Shown here one piece after another: positions 20,561 through 30,118 of a stretch of 55,178 nucleotides of DNA. A program made the position numbers and the translations under genes. The stretch's first letter is position 1. Every line of letters starts with the position of its first letter. The notes under the pieces are model-generated. The model searched no databases and was not told the DNA's origin. It worked only from the letters and a program-made list of their open reading frames with translations. The stretch spans positions 1 through 55,178 of the forward strand of contig NZ_JFJZ01000030.1 in the NCBI RefSeq assembly GCF_002115825.1. Reading direction: 5' to 3'. The stretch comes from Thalassospira sp. MCCC 1A01428. GTDB taxonomy: Bacteria > Pseudomonadota > Alphaproteobacteria > Rhodospirillales > Thalassospiraceae.

Positions 20561-20602
20561 AAAAATGGTGCAGACATGGTGAACGTGTCTGTGCCATTTT
20601 TC
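20561..20602 (+). terminator. Intrinsic terminator after smpB
   Basis: AAAAATGGTGCAGACA (20561-20576) folds onto TGTCTGTGCCATTTTT (20586-20601) with two G-T wobbles; the stem ends in a T tract. Confidence 0.7.
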
Positions 20603-20632
20603 GTATCATAAGGTGTGGACAAGGAGGCGGGA

Positions 20633-21292
20633 GTGACCAGTGCATTTACCGGCAGCATTCGTGAAAAACTGATTGCGGCCAAACAGCAATGGGCTGAAAA
20701 AGGTCGCCTGTTAACCGGCATTCATGATGAAAAACACGAAAATCGCCTGCCGCCCGGCCAGCGCGAGGTGAAGGACTGGCCTGTACTTGACCTTGGTATA
20801 ACGCCCCACATTGCAGAAAGTGACTGGCAATTGACCATCACGGGTGAAGTTGAAAACCCGGTTTCGTTATCCATGGGGCAGTTGCTTGAATTACCCGCAT
20901 TTTGTGACCGTAGTGACATTCACTGTGTTACGTCGTGGTCTCGCTACGAAAACGACTGGCAGGGGGTGTCGGCACTTGAACTGGCACACCTGGTAAAGCC
21001 GATGAGAACTGCCAGATATGTGTTGTTCACTGCGCATGACGGGTACACCACCAATGTCAGGATAGAACAGTTTCTTGATAACGATGTTTTGTTAGCCCAT
21101 CACTGGCAAGATCAGCCAATTAGCGATGAACATGGTGGCCCCGTGCGTGTAGTTATCCCAAAATTGTATTTTTGGAAAAGTGCCAAGTGGGTTCGCGAAA
21201 TCAAGTTCTCCAAAATCGACAAGCCCGGTTTTTGGGAGATGCGTGGCTATCACAATAATGCAGACCCGTGGACAGAGCAGAGGTATGATTAA
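20633..21292 (+). CDS. Sulfite oxidase-like molybdopterin oxidoreductase
   Basis: The 219-residue protein belongs to the small sulfite-oxidase-like family that binds molybdopterin. It has the conserved cofactor region with the putative Mo-ligand cysteine in DIHCVTSWSRY, followed by WQGVSALEL and the C-terminal RVVIPKLYFWKSAKWVREI. No signal peptide or twin-arginine motif is present, so it looks cytoplasmic, unlike YedY/MsrP. The substrate is unknown. GTG 20633 is used as the start because AAGGAGG ends five bases before it; an in-frame GTG at 20615 lies upstream of that site. The next gene is a glutathione peroxidase 30 bases on, suggesting a shared redox role. Confidence 0.85.
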   Translation: MTSAFTGSIREKLIAAKQQWAEKGRLLTGIHDEKHENRLPPGQREVKDWPVLDLGITPHIAESDWQLTITGEVENPVSLSMGQLLELPAFCDRSDIHCVTSWSRYENDWQGVSALELAHLVKPMRTARYVLFTAHDGYTTNVRIEQFLDNDVLLAHHWQDQPISDEHGGPVRVVIPKLYFWKSAKWVREIKFSKIDKPGFWEMRGYHNNADPWTEQRYD

Positions 21293-21322
21293 CTTTGCTT
21301 GCTGCGAACCGGAGCAATGAAA

Positions 21323-21883
21323 ATGTGGTCATCGATAAAATTAATGATCATTTCAGCAGGGGTAACCCTATTGGGCCTTTTTCCTGCGGCAGGAGGCGAA
21401 ATGACAATCGCACATGATTTCGAGTTTAAAACGATAGAAGGCGGTGTTTTGCCATTGCAGTCGTTTAATGGGAAAGCCGTTCTGATTGTGAACACAGCGT
21501 CGTTTTGCGGCTTTACCCCGCAATATGAGGGACTGGAAGCATTGTGGCAGCAGCGCCGTGAAGAAGGCCTGGTCGTGCTTGGAGTCCCATCGGGGGATTT
21601 TGGTGATCACGAATATGGGGAAAATGACGAAATTCGTGATTTTTGCACAACAAGTTTCAATATTGATTTTCCACTAACCGCACGACAATCGGTTCGCGGT
21701 GAAAAGGCCCATCCGTTTTATAAATGGGCACGCGACGAACTTGGCCCGGACCAGGCACCGAAATGGAACTTTCATAAATACCTGGTAGGCCCGCATGGAG
21801 AACTTCTGGCAAGTTTCCCAAGTGCTGTAAAACCTGATGATGAAAAACTGCAAAAGGCAATCACGGCAGCACTGGCGCGTTAA
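21323..21883 (+). CDS. Glutathione peroxidase-like thiol peroxidase, probably exported form
   Basis: The 186-residue product has an N-terminal hydrophobic stretch (about 5-22) that looks like a signal peptide, then a Gpx fold. The peroxidatic cysteine is in NTASFCGFTPQ and the Trp-Asn pair is in WNFHKYLV; the usual Asn-Gln of the active-site tetrad is Gly-Asp (PSGDFG). ATG 21323 follows GGAG by eight bases. A second in-frame ATG at 21401 is preceded by AGGAGG four bases away and would make a 160-residue cytosolic form without the hydrophobic segment, which is the usual family length. Either or both starts may be used. It is convergent with recQ. Confidence 0.85.
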   Translation: MWSSIKLMIISAGVTLLGLFPAAGGEMTIAHDFEFKTIEGGVLPLQSFNGKAVLIVNTASFCGFTPQYEGLEALWQQRREEGLVVLGVPSGDFGDHEYGENDEIRDFCTTSFNIDFPLTARQSVRGEKAHPFYKWARDELGPDQAPKWNFHKYLVGPHGELLASFPSAVKPDDEKLQKAITAALAR

Positions 21884-21912
21884 ACCTGGCAAGGGGGCTG
21901 CCGGGGCCGTGT

Positions 21913-23778
21913 TCAGGCGCGGCCATCTGTGATGTCGAGAAACGCCAACCCGTACTGGTCCAGTTTTTTGGCACCAACACCGTTGATTGCGGCCATATCA
22001 TTTAAATTGCGCGGTTTGAAACGCACCATTTCTGATAATGTCCGGTCATTGAATATAACATAAGGTGGGACGTTCTGGCTGGTGGCCAATTCACGGCGCA
22101 AGGCACGTAATGCCTCCCACATTTTGCGGTCGTCTTCATCTTCAAAAAATGTATCAAAGTCGCGCAGGCGCTGGGTGGTTGCACGTTTGCGTTCACTGGT
22201 ATCCAGTCGCATTTCAACGACTTTTTCCCCACGTAAAACCGGGCGCGATGCTTCGGTTAAATAAACACCACCATGGCCTTCTTCGTCGACCTGCAAATAT
22301 CCCATTGCCAATAACTGGCGAAATACAGACCGCCATTGCGGTTGGGCAATGTCTTTGCCCAAACCGTAAACGGTGGTTTTGTCGTGACCCGTTTGTCTGA
22401 TTTTTTCAGTATTCCGGCCCATTAAAACTTCTATGACATGTGCCGGGCCAAATCGTTGCCCTGTGCGATATACCGCAGAAAGAGCCTTGCGTGATGCATC
22501 GGTCGCATCCCATGTATCGACGGGTTCAAGGCAGGTATCACAATTGCCGCATGGCTTGGCATCTGCTTCGCCAAAATACGACAAAATGACCTGTCGACGG
22601 CATTTGGTGGTTTCAGCAAGGCCGATCAAGGCATCAAGTTTGCGTTGCTCTATGCGTTTTTGGGCATCGGGGGCATCGGATGATATCAACATGCCGCGAA
22701 TGGATACGATGTCGGATAAATCATAATTCATCCAGGCATTGGCAGGCAGCCCATCGCGCCCTGCGCGCCCGGTTTCCTGATAATAGGCTTCCATGCTTTT
22801 GGGCAGGTTCAAATGGGCCACAAACCGCACGTTCGGTTTGTCGATTCCCATACCAAACGCCACAGTCGCGCAAATAATCAGGCCGTCTTCCCGTAAAAAA
22901 CGGTCCTGATGAAGTTGCCGCGTTTCTTGCGACAAACCAGCATGATAGGGCAGGGCCGGGCGGCCATTATCAGTTAGCCATTGGGCGATATCTTCGGTTT
23001 TGCGTCGTGACAGGCAATAAACAATGCCGGCATCTTCGGCATGTTCCCGGTTCAAAAACGATAACAGGCGTTGTTTGCCATTGCCTTTGGTTTCGATGCG
23101 ATAGGTGATGTTGGGGCGGTCAAACCCGGTTAAAAAACACCGGGCATCGGTCAGGTGCAGGTTTTCGGCGATGTCCTTGCGCGTTGGCGCGTCGGCGGTT
23201 GCCGTCAGGGCAATGCGCGGAACATGGGGAAAGCGTGTTGGCAACAGGTCAAGGCGGCGATATTCAGGCCGGAAATCATGGCCCCATTGCGATACGCAAT
23301 GGGCCTCATCAATGGCGAACAGTGAAATGCGAATGCGATCAAGCAGGTTTAAAAAGCGGTCTGTCGCAAAGCGTTCCGGCGCGACATAAAGCAGGTCTAT
23401 ATCGCCCTCAATTGCGCGCATTTCAATTTCGCGCGCATGGTCGGGGGCAAGGGTCGAATTAATGAAAGCCGCCTTGATGCCAAGTTGTGTCAGGGCATCA
23501 ACCTGGTCTTTCATAAGCGCGATCAGCGGCGAGACAACAACAGCCGTCCCCGGCCGACATAATGCCGGAACCTGATAGCATAACGACTTGCCGCCGCCCG
23601 TTGGCATTAATACCAGGGCGTCATTCCCGGCGATCACGTGGTCGATAATTTCGGCCTGAGGCCCCCTGAAACTGTCATAGCCAAAAACGTCTTTTAATAC
23701 CTCCAGCGGCGCGCGCACGGGAGGCGGCGTTGGGGATGTTTCAAAATCGCTATCGGCAAAGAATGAAGGATCAGACAA
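21913..23778 (-). CDS. recQ: ATP-dependent DNA helicase RecQ
   Basis: RecQ unwinds DNA 3' to 5' in recombination and fork repair. The 621-residue protein has Walker A TGGGKS (Lys64), the Walker B box [16 protein letters not shown] with the RecQ aromatic-rich loop, helicase C-terminal motifs ([22 protein letters not shown]), the zinc-binding RQC region (CRRQ, CGNCDTC), and an HRDC domain at the end. The start appears to be TTG 23778, two bases after the stop of the upstream glycosylase gene, with a poor ribosome binding site; coupling to that stop (TGAAATTG) is likely. An N-terminal Pro-rich tail of about 24 residues precedes the helicase. Confidence 0.95.
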   Translation of the reverse strand: MSDPSFFADSDFETSPTPPPVRAPLEVLKDVFGYDSFRGPQAEIIDHVIAGNDALVLMPTGGGKSLCYQVPALCRPGTAVVVSPLIALMKDQVDALTQLGIKAAFINSTLAPDHAREIEMRAIEGDIDLLYVAPERFATDRFLNLLDRIRISLFAIDEAHCVSQWGHDFRPEYRRLDLLPTRFPHVPRIALTATADAPTRKDIAENLHLTDARCFLTGFDRPNITYRIETKGNGKQRLLSFLNREHAEDAGIVYCLSRRKTEDIAQWLTDNGRPALPYHAGLSQETRQLHQDRFLREDGLIICATVAFGMGIDKPNVRFVAHLNLPKSMEAYYQETGRAGRDGLPANAWMNYDLSDIVSIRGMLISSDAPDAQKRIEQRKLDALIGLAETTKCRRQVILSYFGEADAKPCGNCDTCLEPVDTWDATDASRKALSAVYRTGQRFGPAHVIEVLMGRNTEKIRQTGHDKTTVYGLGKDIAQPQWRSVFRQLLAMGYLQVDEEGHGGVYLTEASRPVLRGEKVVEMRLDTSERKRATTQRLRDFDTFFEDEDDRKMWEALRALRRELATSQNVPPYVIFNDRTLSEMVRFKPRNLNDMAAINGVGAKKLDQYGLAFLDITDGRA

Positions 23779-23780
23779 TT

Positions 23781-24422
23781 TCAGTGTTCCAGATATGTGC
23801 GGATATCAGCAAAGACGTCTTCAAACATCTCTGGGGTCAGGCGGTAGGTCTGGGTGTTGTAGCGCGAACAGTGATAGCTATTAAATAGCGTTAGCCCGTT
23901 TTCCAGTTGATGGCGGGCGCCATGCGCGAACTTGTAAGCTGAAAGTTTCAAGCCAAAGGTTTTCAGCATGGCCTGATGTGCGATTTGACCAAGGCACAAA
24001 ATTCCCGCCAGGTTTTTCATTGCGGCAATTTCACTGATCAGAAAAGGGCGACAGGTATTGGCTTCGGGCCCGGTTGGCTTATTTTCCGGCGGAACACATT
24101 TCACTGCATTTGTAATGCGGCAATTAACCAGTTCCAGCCCGTCATCGGGGCGTTTGTCATATGTGCCGGTTGCAAAGCCAAATTTTTTCAGCGTTGCATA
24201 AAGCAAATCACCGGCATAATCGCCTGTAAAAGGGCGGCCGGTGGCATTCGCACCCTTAAGTCCCGGTGCCAGCCCGACAATAAGAAGTTGCGCTGACAGC
24301 GGGCCAAAAGGACGTACGGGGCCATTGTAAAATTCAGGGAACTTCGCCTGGTTTGCATGGCGAAATTCCACAAGGCGGGGGCATAGCGGGCAATCTGTTG
24401 CCGGTTCAATCAGTTCAGTCAT
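23781..24422 (-). CDS. Family 5 uracil-DNA glycosylase (UDGb type)
   Basis: The 213-residue protein has four cysteines that can bind a 4Fe-4S cluster (CPLC near the N-terminus, then single cysteines around [11 protein letters not shown] and after TGPEANTC), and the family 5 signatures [19 protein letters not shown] and [11 protein letters not shown]. Family 5 enzymes remove uracil and some other deaminated or oxidised bases from DNA. The usual catalytic Asp of family 1 is replaced by the GLAPG motif, as expected for UDGb. It stands between the NYN gene and recQ on the same strand, forming an apparent DNA-maintenance operon. Confidence 0.9.
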   Translation of the reverse strand: MTELIEPATDCPLCPRLVEFRHANQAKFPEFYNGPVRPFGPLSAQLLIVGLAPGLKGANATGRPFTGDYAGDLLYATLKKFGFATGTYDKRPDDGLELVNCRITNAVKCVPPENKPTGPEANTCRPFLISEIAAMKNLAGILCLGQIAHQAMLKTFGLKLSAYKFAHGARHQLENGLTLFNSYHCSRYNTQTYRLTPEMFEDVFADIRTYLEH

Positions 24423-24463
24423 AACAGGCCTGACGTTGGATCAAGATTGGGCCGAAACGGGGC

Positions 24464-25081
24464 TTAATCGAAATCGATGTCGTCGAGATTGGGGTGAACC
24501 GGATGATCGTCAATATCGCCTAAATCGGGGTGATCATCATCGCGGCGTTGTGCAACACGGCGGGCTATGGTGCCTTCAAGATCGGTCAGTTCAATGAAAT
24601 TGTCGGCCTGACGGCGCAATTCATCGGCAACCATTGGCGGGTTTGATTTGACTGTCGATACAACAGTAACGCGCACCCCCTTGCGTTGAACGGCATCGAC
24701 CAGACGACGAAAATCGCCATCGCCCGAGAAAATTACGACATGATCAAGGTGCTGGGCCATTTCCATGACATCGATTGCAAGTTCGATATCCATGTTGCCT
24801 TTGATCTTGCGGCGGCCTGCGGCATCGGTAAATTCCTTGGTCGGTTTGGTGACCATGGTATAGCCGTTATAGTCAAGCCAATCGACAAGCGGGCGTATGG
24901 GAGAGTATTCCTGATCTTCAATCAGAGCGGTATAGTAGAAAGCCCTGATCAATTGACCTTTTTGTGCAAAAAGATCCAGTAACCGTTTGTAATCTATATC
25001 AAAGCCAAGGGCGCGTGCCGCAGCGTACAGATTTGAACCATCAATAAACAACCCGATCCGTTCTTGCGGGTAAAAAATCAT
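24464..25081 (-). CDS. NYN-domain protein of the LabA/DUF88 family
   Basis: The 205-residue protein has a PIN-like NYN domain at about 8-160 with four acidic motifs expected for a metal-dependent nuclease: FIDGSNLY, the central KGNMDIELAIDVM, FSGDGDF and a terminal region ahead of an Asp/His-rich tail (about 180-205, DDHPDLGDIDDHP). LabA-like proteins are proposed ribonucleases, but their targets are mostly unknown. AAGGA lies nine bases before ATG 25081. It leads a minus-strand set with the glycosylase and recQ, 41 bases ahead of the glycosylase gene, and diverges from folK. Confidence 0.85.
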   Translation of the reverse strand: MIFYPQERIGLFIDGSNLYAAARALGFDIDYKRLLDLFAQKGQLIRAFYYTALIEDQEYSPIRPLVDWLDYNGYTMVTKPTKEFTDAAGRRKIKGNMDIELAIDVMEMAQHLDHVVIFSGDGDFRRLVDAVQRKGVRVTVVSTVKSNPPMVADELRRQADNFIELTDLEGTIARRVAQRRDDDHPDLGDIDDHPVHPNLDDIDFD

Positions 25082-25254
25082 CCTTAAATGTCCTTAAATA
25101 GCGTTTAAAAATTGGTATTTTGCAAAATGATGTTCGTTGTTTTACATCGCAAGCCCCGGCAAAGAAAGAACCAAATTGTCATGGACAGGTTGAACGTCCT
25201 TCCCTAAATATTGCGCCCGTTACTTTTGCGTTTTGCATATAAGGGTTGCCTCCT

Positions 25255-25803
25255 GTGACTTTCCAGTCCCCGTCGAAAAATGATGGCGCTGCATCAGATG
25301 CTGCGGTTCTGATCGCCCTTGGCGCGAATTTACCAACCGAACGGTTCGGCGCGCCTGCAGATGCCGTGCGTGCTGCGATTGATGTTCTCGCGGCGTCTGA
25401 CGGCATTACACTCCAGGAAGTGTCACGGTTCTATGAAACGGCACCTGTCCCGGTTTCTGACCAGCCCTGGTACGTGAATGCGATTATTCGGGTTGAGACA
25501 GTGCTTTCGCCCGTCGACCTGATGAAGCATTTGCACAAGATCGAAGCCGATTTTGGCCGGGTCAGGCTGGCACGGAACGAGGCACGGGTTCTTGATCTTG
25601 ATCTGGTTGCATACGGGCGGCACAAAATTCAGGATGATGGTGGTCTGATCGTGCCCCATCCCCGGCTGCATGAACGGGCATTTGTCTTGTTGCCTTTACA
25701 GGATGTTGCGGCAAACTGGATGCATCCGGTTTTGTTGAAAACCGTGGCACAACTGGTTGATGCCTTGCCAGATGATCAGGAAATTCGCCAGATGCAGCCC
25801 TGA
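25255..25803 (+). CDS. folK: 2-amino-4-hydroxy-6-hydroxymethyldihydropteridine pyrophosphokinase
   Basis: HPPK transfers pyrophosphate from ATP to 6-hydroxymethyl-dihydropterin in folate synthesis. The 182-residue protein has the N-terminal ALGANLP, the pterin/ATP-site region PWYVNAI and the family signature DFGRVRLARNEARVLDLDL, then HPRLHERAFVLLPL. GTG 25255 is preferred: AAGGG is nine bases upstream. A TTG at 25246 is the other candidate and would sit too close to it. folK just before rpoZ is the usual alphaproteobacterial order. Confidence 0.93.
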   Translation: MTFQSPSKNDGAASDAAVLIALGANLPTERFGAPADAVRAAIDVLAASDGITLQEVSRFYETAPVPVSDQPWYVNAIIRVETVLSPVDLMKHLHKIEADFGRVRLARNEARVLDLDLVAYGRHKIQDDGGLIVPHPRLHERAFVLLPLQDVAANWMHPVLLKTVAQLVDALPDDQEIRQMQP

Positions 25804-25861
25804 GCGCCGAGACGTGCCTTGCAATTCGTTGTGGGCAGGTATGTTTCTATGCTGTTAGGTG

Positions 25862-25890
25862 TTGCAACGCTTCGTTTGCAGCTTTATAAA
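25862..25890 (+). promoter_or_regulatory. Candidate rpoZ promoter
   Basis: TTGCAA (25862-25867) and TATAAA (25885-25890) are 17 bases apart, placing a start about 33 bases before the rpoZ ATG. Confidence 0.55.
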
Positions 25891-25929
25891 GAGCGGTCTG
25901 GATACTTACTTCTTTTGCTGGAGAAATTT

Positions 25930-26271
25930 ATGGCGCGCGTTACCGTCGAAGATTGCGTTGACAAGATTCCAAATCGCTTCGAGCTCGTGATGCTGGCAGC
26001 TCAGCGTGCACGCAACATTTCGGCAGGGGCAGAACTGACCATTGATCGTGACAATGACAAAAATCCCGTCGTTGCCTTGCGTGAAATTGCCGAAGTAAGC
26101 GTTAATTTTGATGACCTTCGTAATGGCATGATTCAGGGGCTTCAACGCCATGTTGAAATTGAAGAACCCGAGGACATCGAAGACGAATTTGGTCCGAAGC
26201 TGATGGCGGAAGCAATCGAAGAGTTTGCGCCGATTGCAGCGGCCAGTGCGCCTGCGGAAGATGATGAATAA
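25930..26271 (+). CDS. rpoZ: DNA-directed RNA polymerase omega subunit
   Basis: The omega subunit helps assemble and stabilise RNA polymerase and forms part of the ppGpp site in many proteobacteria. The 113-residue protein begins with the standard MARVTVEDC, followed by [19 protein letters not shown] and the VALREIAE region, with an acidic C-terminal extension typical of the class. ATG 25930 follows GGAG; in-frame sequence upstream is not family-like. The gene has its own promoter candidate and terminator, and is followed by spoT, whose product makes the ppGpp that omega helps sense. Confidence 0.97.
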   Translation: MARVTVEDCVDKIPNRFELVMLAAQRARNISAGAELTIDRDNDKNPVVALREIAEVSVNFDDLRNGMIQGLQRHVEIEEPEDIEDEFGPKLMAEAIEEFAPIAAASAPAEDDE

Positions 26272-26304
26272 TCTTCGCTAGTGCATTGAAAAAAATGAAT
26301 TAAT

Positions 26305-26343
26305 AAAAAAGAGCTGCGGATTTTTATTCCGTGGCTTTTTTTT
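26305..26343 (+). terminator. Intrinsic terminator after rpoZ
   Basis: AGCTGCGGA (26312-26320) pairs with TCCGTGGCT (26328-26336) with two wobbles; an A run precedes and an eight-base T run follows. Confidence 0.8.
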
Positions 26344-26369
26344 GTGCCATTTGTACTATCTTCTATGTA
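26342..26369 (+). promoter_or_regulatory. Weak candidate spoT promoter
   Basis: TTGTGC (26342-26347) and TATGTA (26364-26369) have a 16-base spacer, just after the rpoZ terminator and about 45 bases before the spoT start. Confidence 0.3.
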
Positions 26370-26413
26370 TGTGCTTTTTTACATTTGCGAACAGGAATGG
26401 GAGCCGCTCCTGA

Positions 26414-28555
26414 ATGATGCGTCAATATGAACTTGTGGAACGGGTTAAGGCTTATGATGCAGATGCCCGCGAGGCGTTGCTCAACAAGGCCTATGTGTAT
26501 GCGACCCAGAAACATGGTTCACAAAAACGGGCCAATGGTGACCCGTATTTTTCGCATCCAATTGAAGTTGCCGGTATTCTTACGAACTACAAGCTCGATT
26601 GCGATACGATCATTACCGCATTGCTGCATGATACGATCGAAGATACTGATGCTACTCCCGAAGAAATCAACAAGCTGTTTGGCCCCAAGATTTTAAAGCT
26701 GGTTGACGGCGTTACCAAACTGACCCAGATCGAGCTTAAATCGGCAGATTCAAAACAAGCTGAAAATTTCCGGAAATTGCTGTTGGCAATGTCGGAAGAT
26801 ATTCGTGTTTTGCTGGTTAAGCTGGCCGACCGCCTTCACAATATGCGCACCTTGCATTACATTTCAAAACCGGAAAAACGCGTAAGGATCGCGGCGGAAA
26901 CCCTTGAAATATATGCACCTTTGGCCGAACGTATCGGTATGCATGACATCAAGGAAGAATTGCAGGATCTTGCATTTCAGCATTTGAATGCGGATGCGCG
27001 TAATTCCATCACAGCCCGGCTCGAGTTCCTGCGCAAAAAAGATGATAATGTTGTCGAACGTATTGTGAAGGAACTTGAAACCGTTATTAGCACCGAAGGT
27101 CCTGCCGTTCAGATATATGGTCGCGAAAAGCGGCCTTATTCGATCTGGCAGAAGATGCAGCGTAAAAATATCACCTTTGGCGAGCTGTCAGATATCATGG
27201 CATTTCGTGCAATGGTTGATACCATGCCGCAATGTTACGAGGTGCTGGGTTATCTGCATGCGGCCTACAAAGTGGTGCCGGGCCGGTTCAAGGACTACAT
27301 TTCGACGCCGAAACCCAACGGATATCGTTCGATCCATACCACTATTATTGGCCCTGAAAATCACCGTATTGAAGTGCAAATACGAACTCACGAAATGCAC
27401 GAGGTCAATGAAAACGGCGTTGCTGCACACTGGGCCTATAAACAGGGCGGCGGCGGGCGTGAAAAAGAAGGAACGCAGTATCGCTGGCTGCGTGACCTTC
27501 TGGACATTATGGAACATGCGACCGAGCCCGAGGAATTTCTGGAACATACCAAACTGGCCATGTTCCAGGATCAGGTGTTTTGTTTTTCACCCAAAGGCGA
27601 TGTTATCGCTTTGCCCGCGGGCGGGACGCCGGTTGATTTTGCCTATATGATTCATACGCATATTGGTGACACCTGTGTTGGCGCCAAGGTCAACGGGGCA
27701 ATGGTGCCGTTGCGTACCCAGCTTAACAATGGCGATCAGGTTGAGATTGTTACCTCGAAGGCGCAAACGCCAAACCCGACATGGGAAAGGTTTGTTGTTA
27801 CCGGAAAGGCACGTGCGCGCATTCGCCGTTTTATCCGTCAGCAGCAGGAAGACCAGTATCGCGATCTTGGCAAGGCGATCGTGCAAAAGGCTTTCCGCCA
27901 GGCCGGATACGAATATTCGGAAAAAGGCCTGGAAGGTGTTTTAAAAATCTTCAAGCAGCCATCGGTTGTTGGTTTGGTAACGGCGGTCGGCGCCGGGCAC
28001 ATTACCGGGCGCGAAGTGATCAATGCCGTTTTCCCTGGCACCAAGGACGACCAAACCACCCGCAAATTTGTACCGACAGAAGGTAAAAATAATCGCAAAC
28101 GCGACCATGCCATTCCGCTTAAGGGGCTTATTCCGGGGATGGCCGTGCATTATGCCGGGTGCTGTCACCCGTTGCCGGGGGATCGTATTGTGGGCATTGT
28201 TACAACCGGTAAGGGTGTGACCATTCATACCATTGACTGTGACACCCTTGAAACCTTTGCTGACCAGCCGGAACGCTGGCTCGATGTGGGCTGGGACAAT
28301 GACGGCGAACCGGAACATTTTATTGGCCGTCTGGGTTTAACTGTGGCCCATGAATCGGGTGCGTTGTCGGCCATAACCAGTGTTATTGCTAAAAATCATG
28401 GCAATATTACCAATCTTCGGTTTGTTAGCCGGACTCAGGATTTCTTTGAAATGCTGATCGATATTGATGTTGTCGATGTTAAACACCTGACCAATATCAT
28501 TGCTGCCTTGCGGGCCACACCCGTGGTCAATACGGTCGAACGGGCACGTGGATAA
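26414..28555 (+). CDS. spoT: Bifunctional (p)ppGpp synthetase/hydrolase
   Basis: This 713-residue Rel/SpoT protein controls the stringent-response alarmone. It has an N-terminal HD hydrolase domain with FSHPIEVA, the active-site HDTIEDT and LADRLHNMRT; a synthetase domain with GREKRPYSIWQKM and PKPNGYRSIHT; a TGS domain (about 385-445, VFCFSPKGDVIALPAG); a zinc-finger/helical part with the HYAGCCHPLPGD cysteines; and a C-terminal ACT domain. Both catalytic sites look intact, so one enzyme probably does both jobs, as usual in alphaproteobacteria (often named rel or rsh). Tandem ATG codons at 26414 and 26417 leave the exact start open by one residue. Confidence 0.96.
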   Translation: MMRQYELVERVKAYDADAREALLNKAYVYATQKHGSQKRANGDPYFSHPIEVAGILTNYKLDCDTIITALLHDTIEDTDATPEEINKLFGPKILKLVDGVTKLTQIELKSADSKQAENFRKLLLAMSEDIRVLLVKLADRLHNMRTLHYISKPEKRVRIAAETLEIYAPLAERIGMHDIKEELQDLAFQHLNADARNSITARLEFLRKKDDNVVERIVKELETVISTEGPAVQIYGREKRPYSIWQKMQRKNITFGELSDIMAFRAMVDTMPQCYEVLGYLHAAYKVVPGRFKDYISTPKPNGYRSIHTTIIGPENHRIEVQIRTHEMHEVNENGVAAHWAYKQGGGGREKEGTQYRWLRDLLDIMEHATEPEEFLEHTKLAMFQDQVFCFSPKGDVIALPAGGTPVDFAYMIHTHIGDTCVGAKVNGAMVPLRTQLNNGDQVEIVTSKAQTPNPTWERFVVTGKARARIRRFIRQQQEDQYRDLGKAIVQKAFRQAGYEYSEKGLEGVLKIFKQPSVVGLVTAVGAGHITGREVINAVFPGTKDDQTTRKFVPTEGKNNRKRDHAIPLKGLIPGMAVHYAGCCHPLPGDRIVGIVTTGKGVTIHTIDCDTLETFADQPERWLDVGWDNDGEPEHFIGRLGLTVAHESGALSAITSVIAKNHGNITNLRFVSRTQDFFEMLIDIDVVDVKHLTNIIAALRATPVVNTVERARG

Positions 28556-28670
28556 TGGGAAAAGCAGGGAGGGATGCGCTATTTTCTTGCCAAGGTCGCT
28601 TTCAGCACTTACCCATAGCGGCGCGGGATTTCTCCCGTTCCCTCCTATCATGTCGTTTGTCTGACACCGT

Positions 28671-29372
28671 ATGTTCCAGCGTCGCATAAAACCAAGTTCT
28701 TTCGAACGTCTTCGCAGCTTTCTGTGGCCGCGGGCCGGATGGCGTCGTTCATCGCGCTATTTTGCCCATCGAGTCGCCCGGCTGCCTGGTACGCCCTATA
28801 GCATCGCGTCGGGTTTTGCGATCGGGGCTGCTGTATCGTTCACGCCGTTTATCGGCTTTCATTTTGTCCTTTCTGCCTTGTTAAGTTTTATTATGCGGGC
28901 CAATCTGGTGGCATCGCTATTGGGCACAATTGTTGGCAATCCCTGGACATTTCCGTTTATTTGGCTGTGGCTTTATCACAGTGGCCTCTGGATTTTGGGC
29001 AATGACCCCTCGGTTCAAGGTGTCCATTTTAATATGGCTGTGCTGTGGGATTTTACCGTTGAAGGTGTCAGCTATATTGGCCGCGGTTTAATTTTCGGGA
29101 TTTGGAACGGGGCTGAACAAGCTGATCTGTCGCGGCTGTGGGCCAGTATTGTTGATATTATCTGGCCCATGATCGTGGGATGCGTTCCAACCATCATTAC
29201 AATTTGGCTGCTGTTTTACTTTCCTGTCTATCGTGCGGTTGTTATGTATCGTCATAAACGTATTCTACGTCGTATGAAAGTTCATGAAAAACGGGCGTTA
29301 AAGCCGGTTTTGGAAACGGCAAAACGTACTTTGCACCGCGATAATGTACAGCAGCAGGATAATTTGAAATGA
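28671..29372 (+). CDS. DUF2062 membrane protein
   Basis: The 233-residue protein is a DUF2062 family member: a basic N-terminus (about 1-40), then hydrophobic segments around [17 protein letters not shown], the conserved [10 protein letters not shown], and a final pair of membrane helices near 170-205 with a basic tail. The family function is not established. No strong ribosome binding site precedes ATG 28671. The end overlaps pdxJ by four bases (ATGA), so it belongs to the spoT-to-recO gene run and is probably translated together with pdxJ. Confidence 0.85.
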   Translation: MFQRRIKPSSFERLRSFLWPRAGWRRSSRYFAHRVARLPGTPYSIASGFAIGAAVSFTPFIGFHFVLSALLSFIMRANLVASLLGTIVGNPWTFPFIWLWLYHSGLWILGNDPSVQGVHFNMAVLWDFTVEGVSYIGRGLIFGIWNGAEQADLSRLWASIVDIIWPMIVGCVPTIITIWLLFYFPVYRAVVMYRHKRILRRMKVHEKRALKPVLETAKRTLHRDNVQQQDNLK

Positions 29373-30118
29373 GCGTTGATTTGCGTTTGGGTGTGAATAT
29401 TGACCATGTTGCCACGATCCGTAACGCGCGGGGCGGGGCGCATCCTGACCCGTTGCGTGCTGCCCGGATTGCCGCGGCGGCCGGGGCTGATGGCATTACT
29501 GCCCACCTGCGTGAAGACCGCCGCCATATTTCGGATCGGGATATCGCCCGATTACGCGCCGAGATTGATCTGCCGCTGAATTTTGAAATGGCAGCGACCG
29601 ACGAGATGCTGGCTATCGCAATTAATGCCAAACCCCATGCTGCCTGCATTGTCCCGGAAAAGCGCGAAGAGAGAACAACCGAAGGGGGGCTGGATGCCGC
29701 AGGGGGACATAACCATTTAAAACGGTTTGTTTCCGAGCTGGGCAATGCCGGCGTTCGTGTTTCCCTGTTTATCGAGGCGTCAAAAACCCAGCTTGATGCA
29801 GCCGCATCGCTGGGCGCACCGGTTGTTGAAATTCACACCGGTGCCTATTGTGACGCCACGGGTGATCAGCGTGCAAACGAGCTTGCCCGCATTGCCGAAG
29901 CCGTGAAATACGGTGCGGACCTTGGGCTTGAAGTTCATGCCGGTCACGGGTTGGCGTTTGATACTGTGACACCGATTGCACAATTACCTGAAATTCGCGA
30001 ACTTAATATTGGCCATTTTTTAATTGGCGAAGCCATTTTTATCGGCCTGGAAGCCAGTATTCGTGAAATGCGGCGACTGATGAATTTGGCACGAGGAATG
30101 ACAGGGGCCAGCCAATGA
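29369..30118 (+). CDS. pdxJ: Pyridoxine 5'-phosphate synthase
   Basis: PdxJ closes the pyridoxine ring from 3-amino-2-oxopropyl phosphate and deoxyxylulose 5-phosphate, giving pyridoxine 5'-phosphate. The 249 residues carry [17 protein letters not shown] at the N-terminus, the conserved [29 protein letters not shown] and [12 protein letters not shown]. It overlaps DUF2062 upstream and acpS downstream by four bases each, so the three are translationally linked. pdxJ-acpS-lepB-rnc-era is a classic proteobacterial cluster. Confidence 0.97.
   Translation: MSVDLRLGVNIDHVATIRNARGGAHPDPLRAARIAAAAGADGITAHLREDRRHISDRDIARLRAEIDLPLNFEMAATDEMLAIAINAKPHAACIVPEKREERTTEGGLDAAGGHNHLKRFVSELGNAGVRVSLFIEASKTQLDAAASLGAPVVEIHTGAYCDATGDQRANELARIAEAVKYGADLGLEVHAGHGLAFDTVTPIAQLPEIRELNIGHFLIGEAIFIGLEASIREMRRLMNLARGMTGASQ

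Noticed and set aside
25094..25108. TTAA-N7-TTAA just before the NYN gene, considered as a CtrA box
   Set aside because: Spacing fits, but the final C is missing and the sequence overlaps the ribosome binding site region of the NYN gene, so AT-rich chance is more likely.
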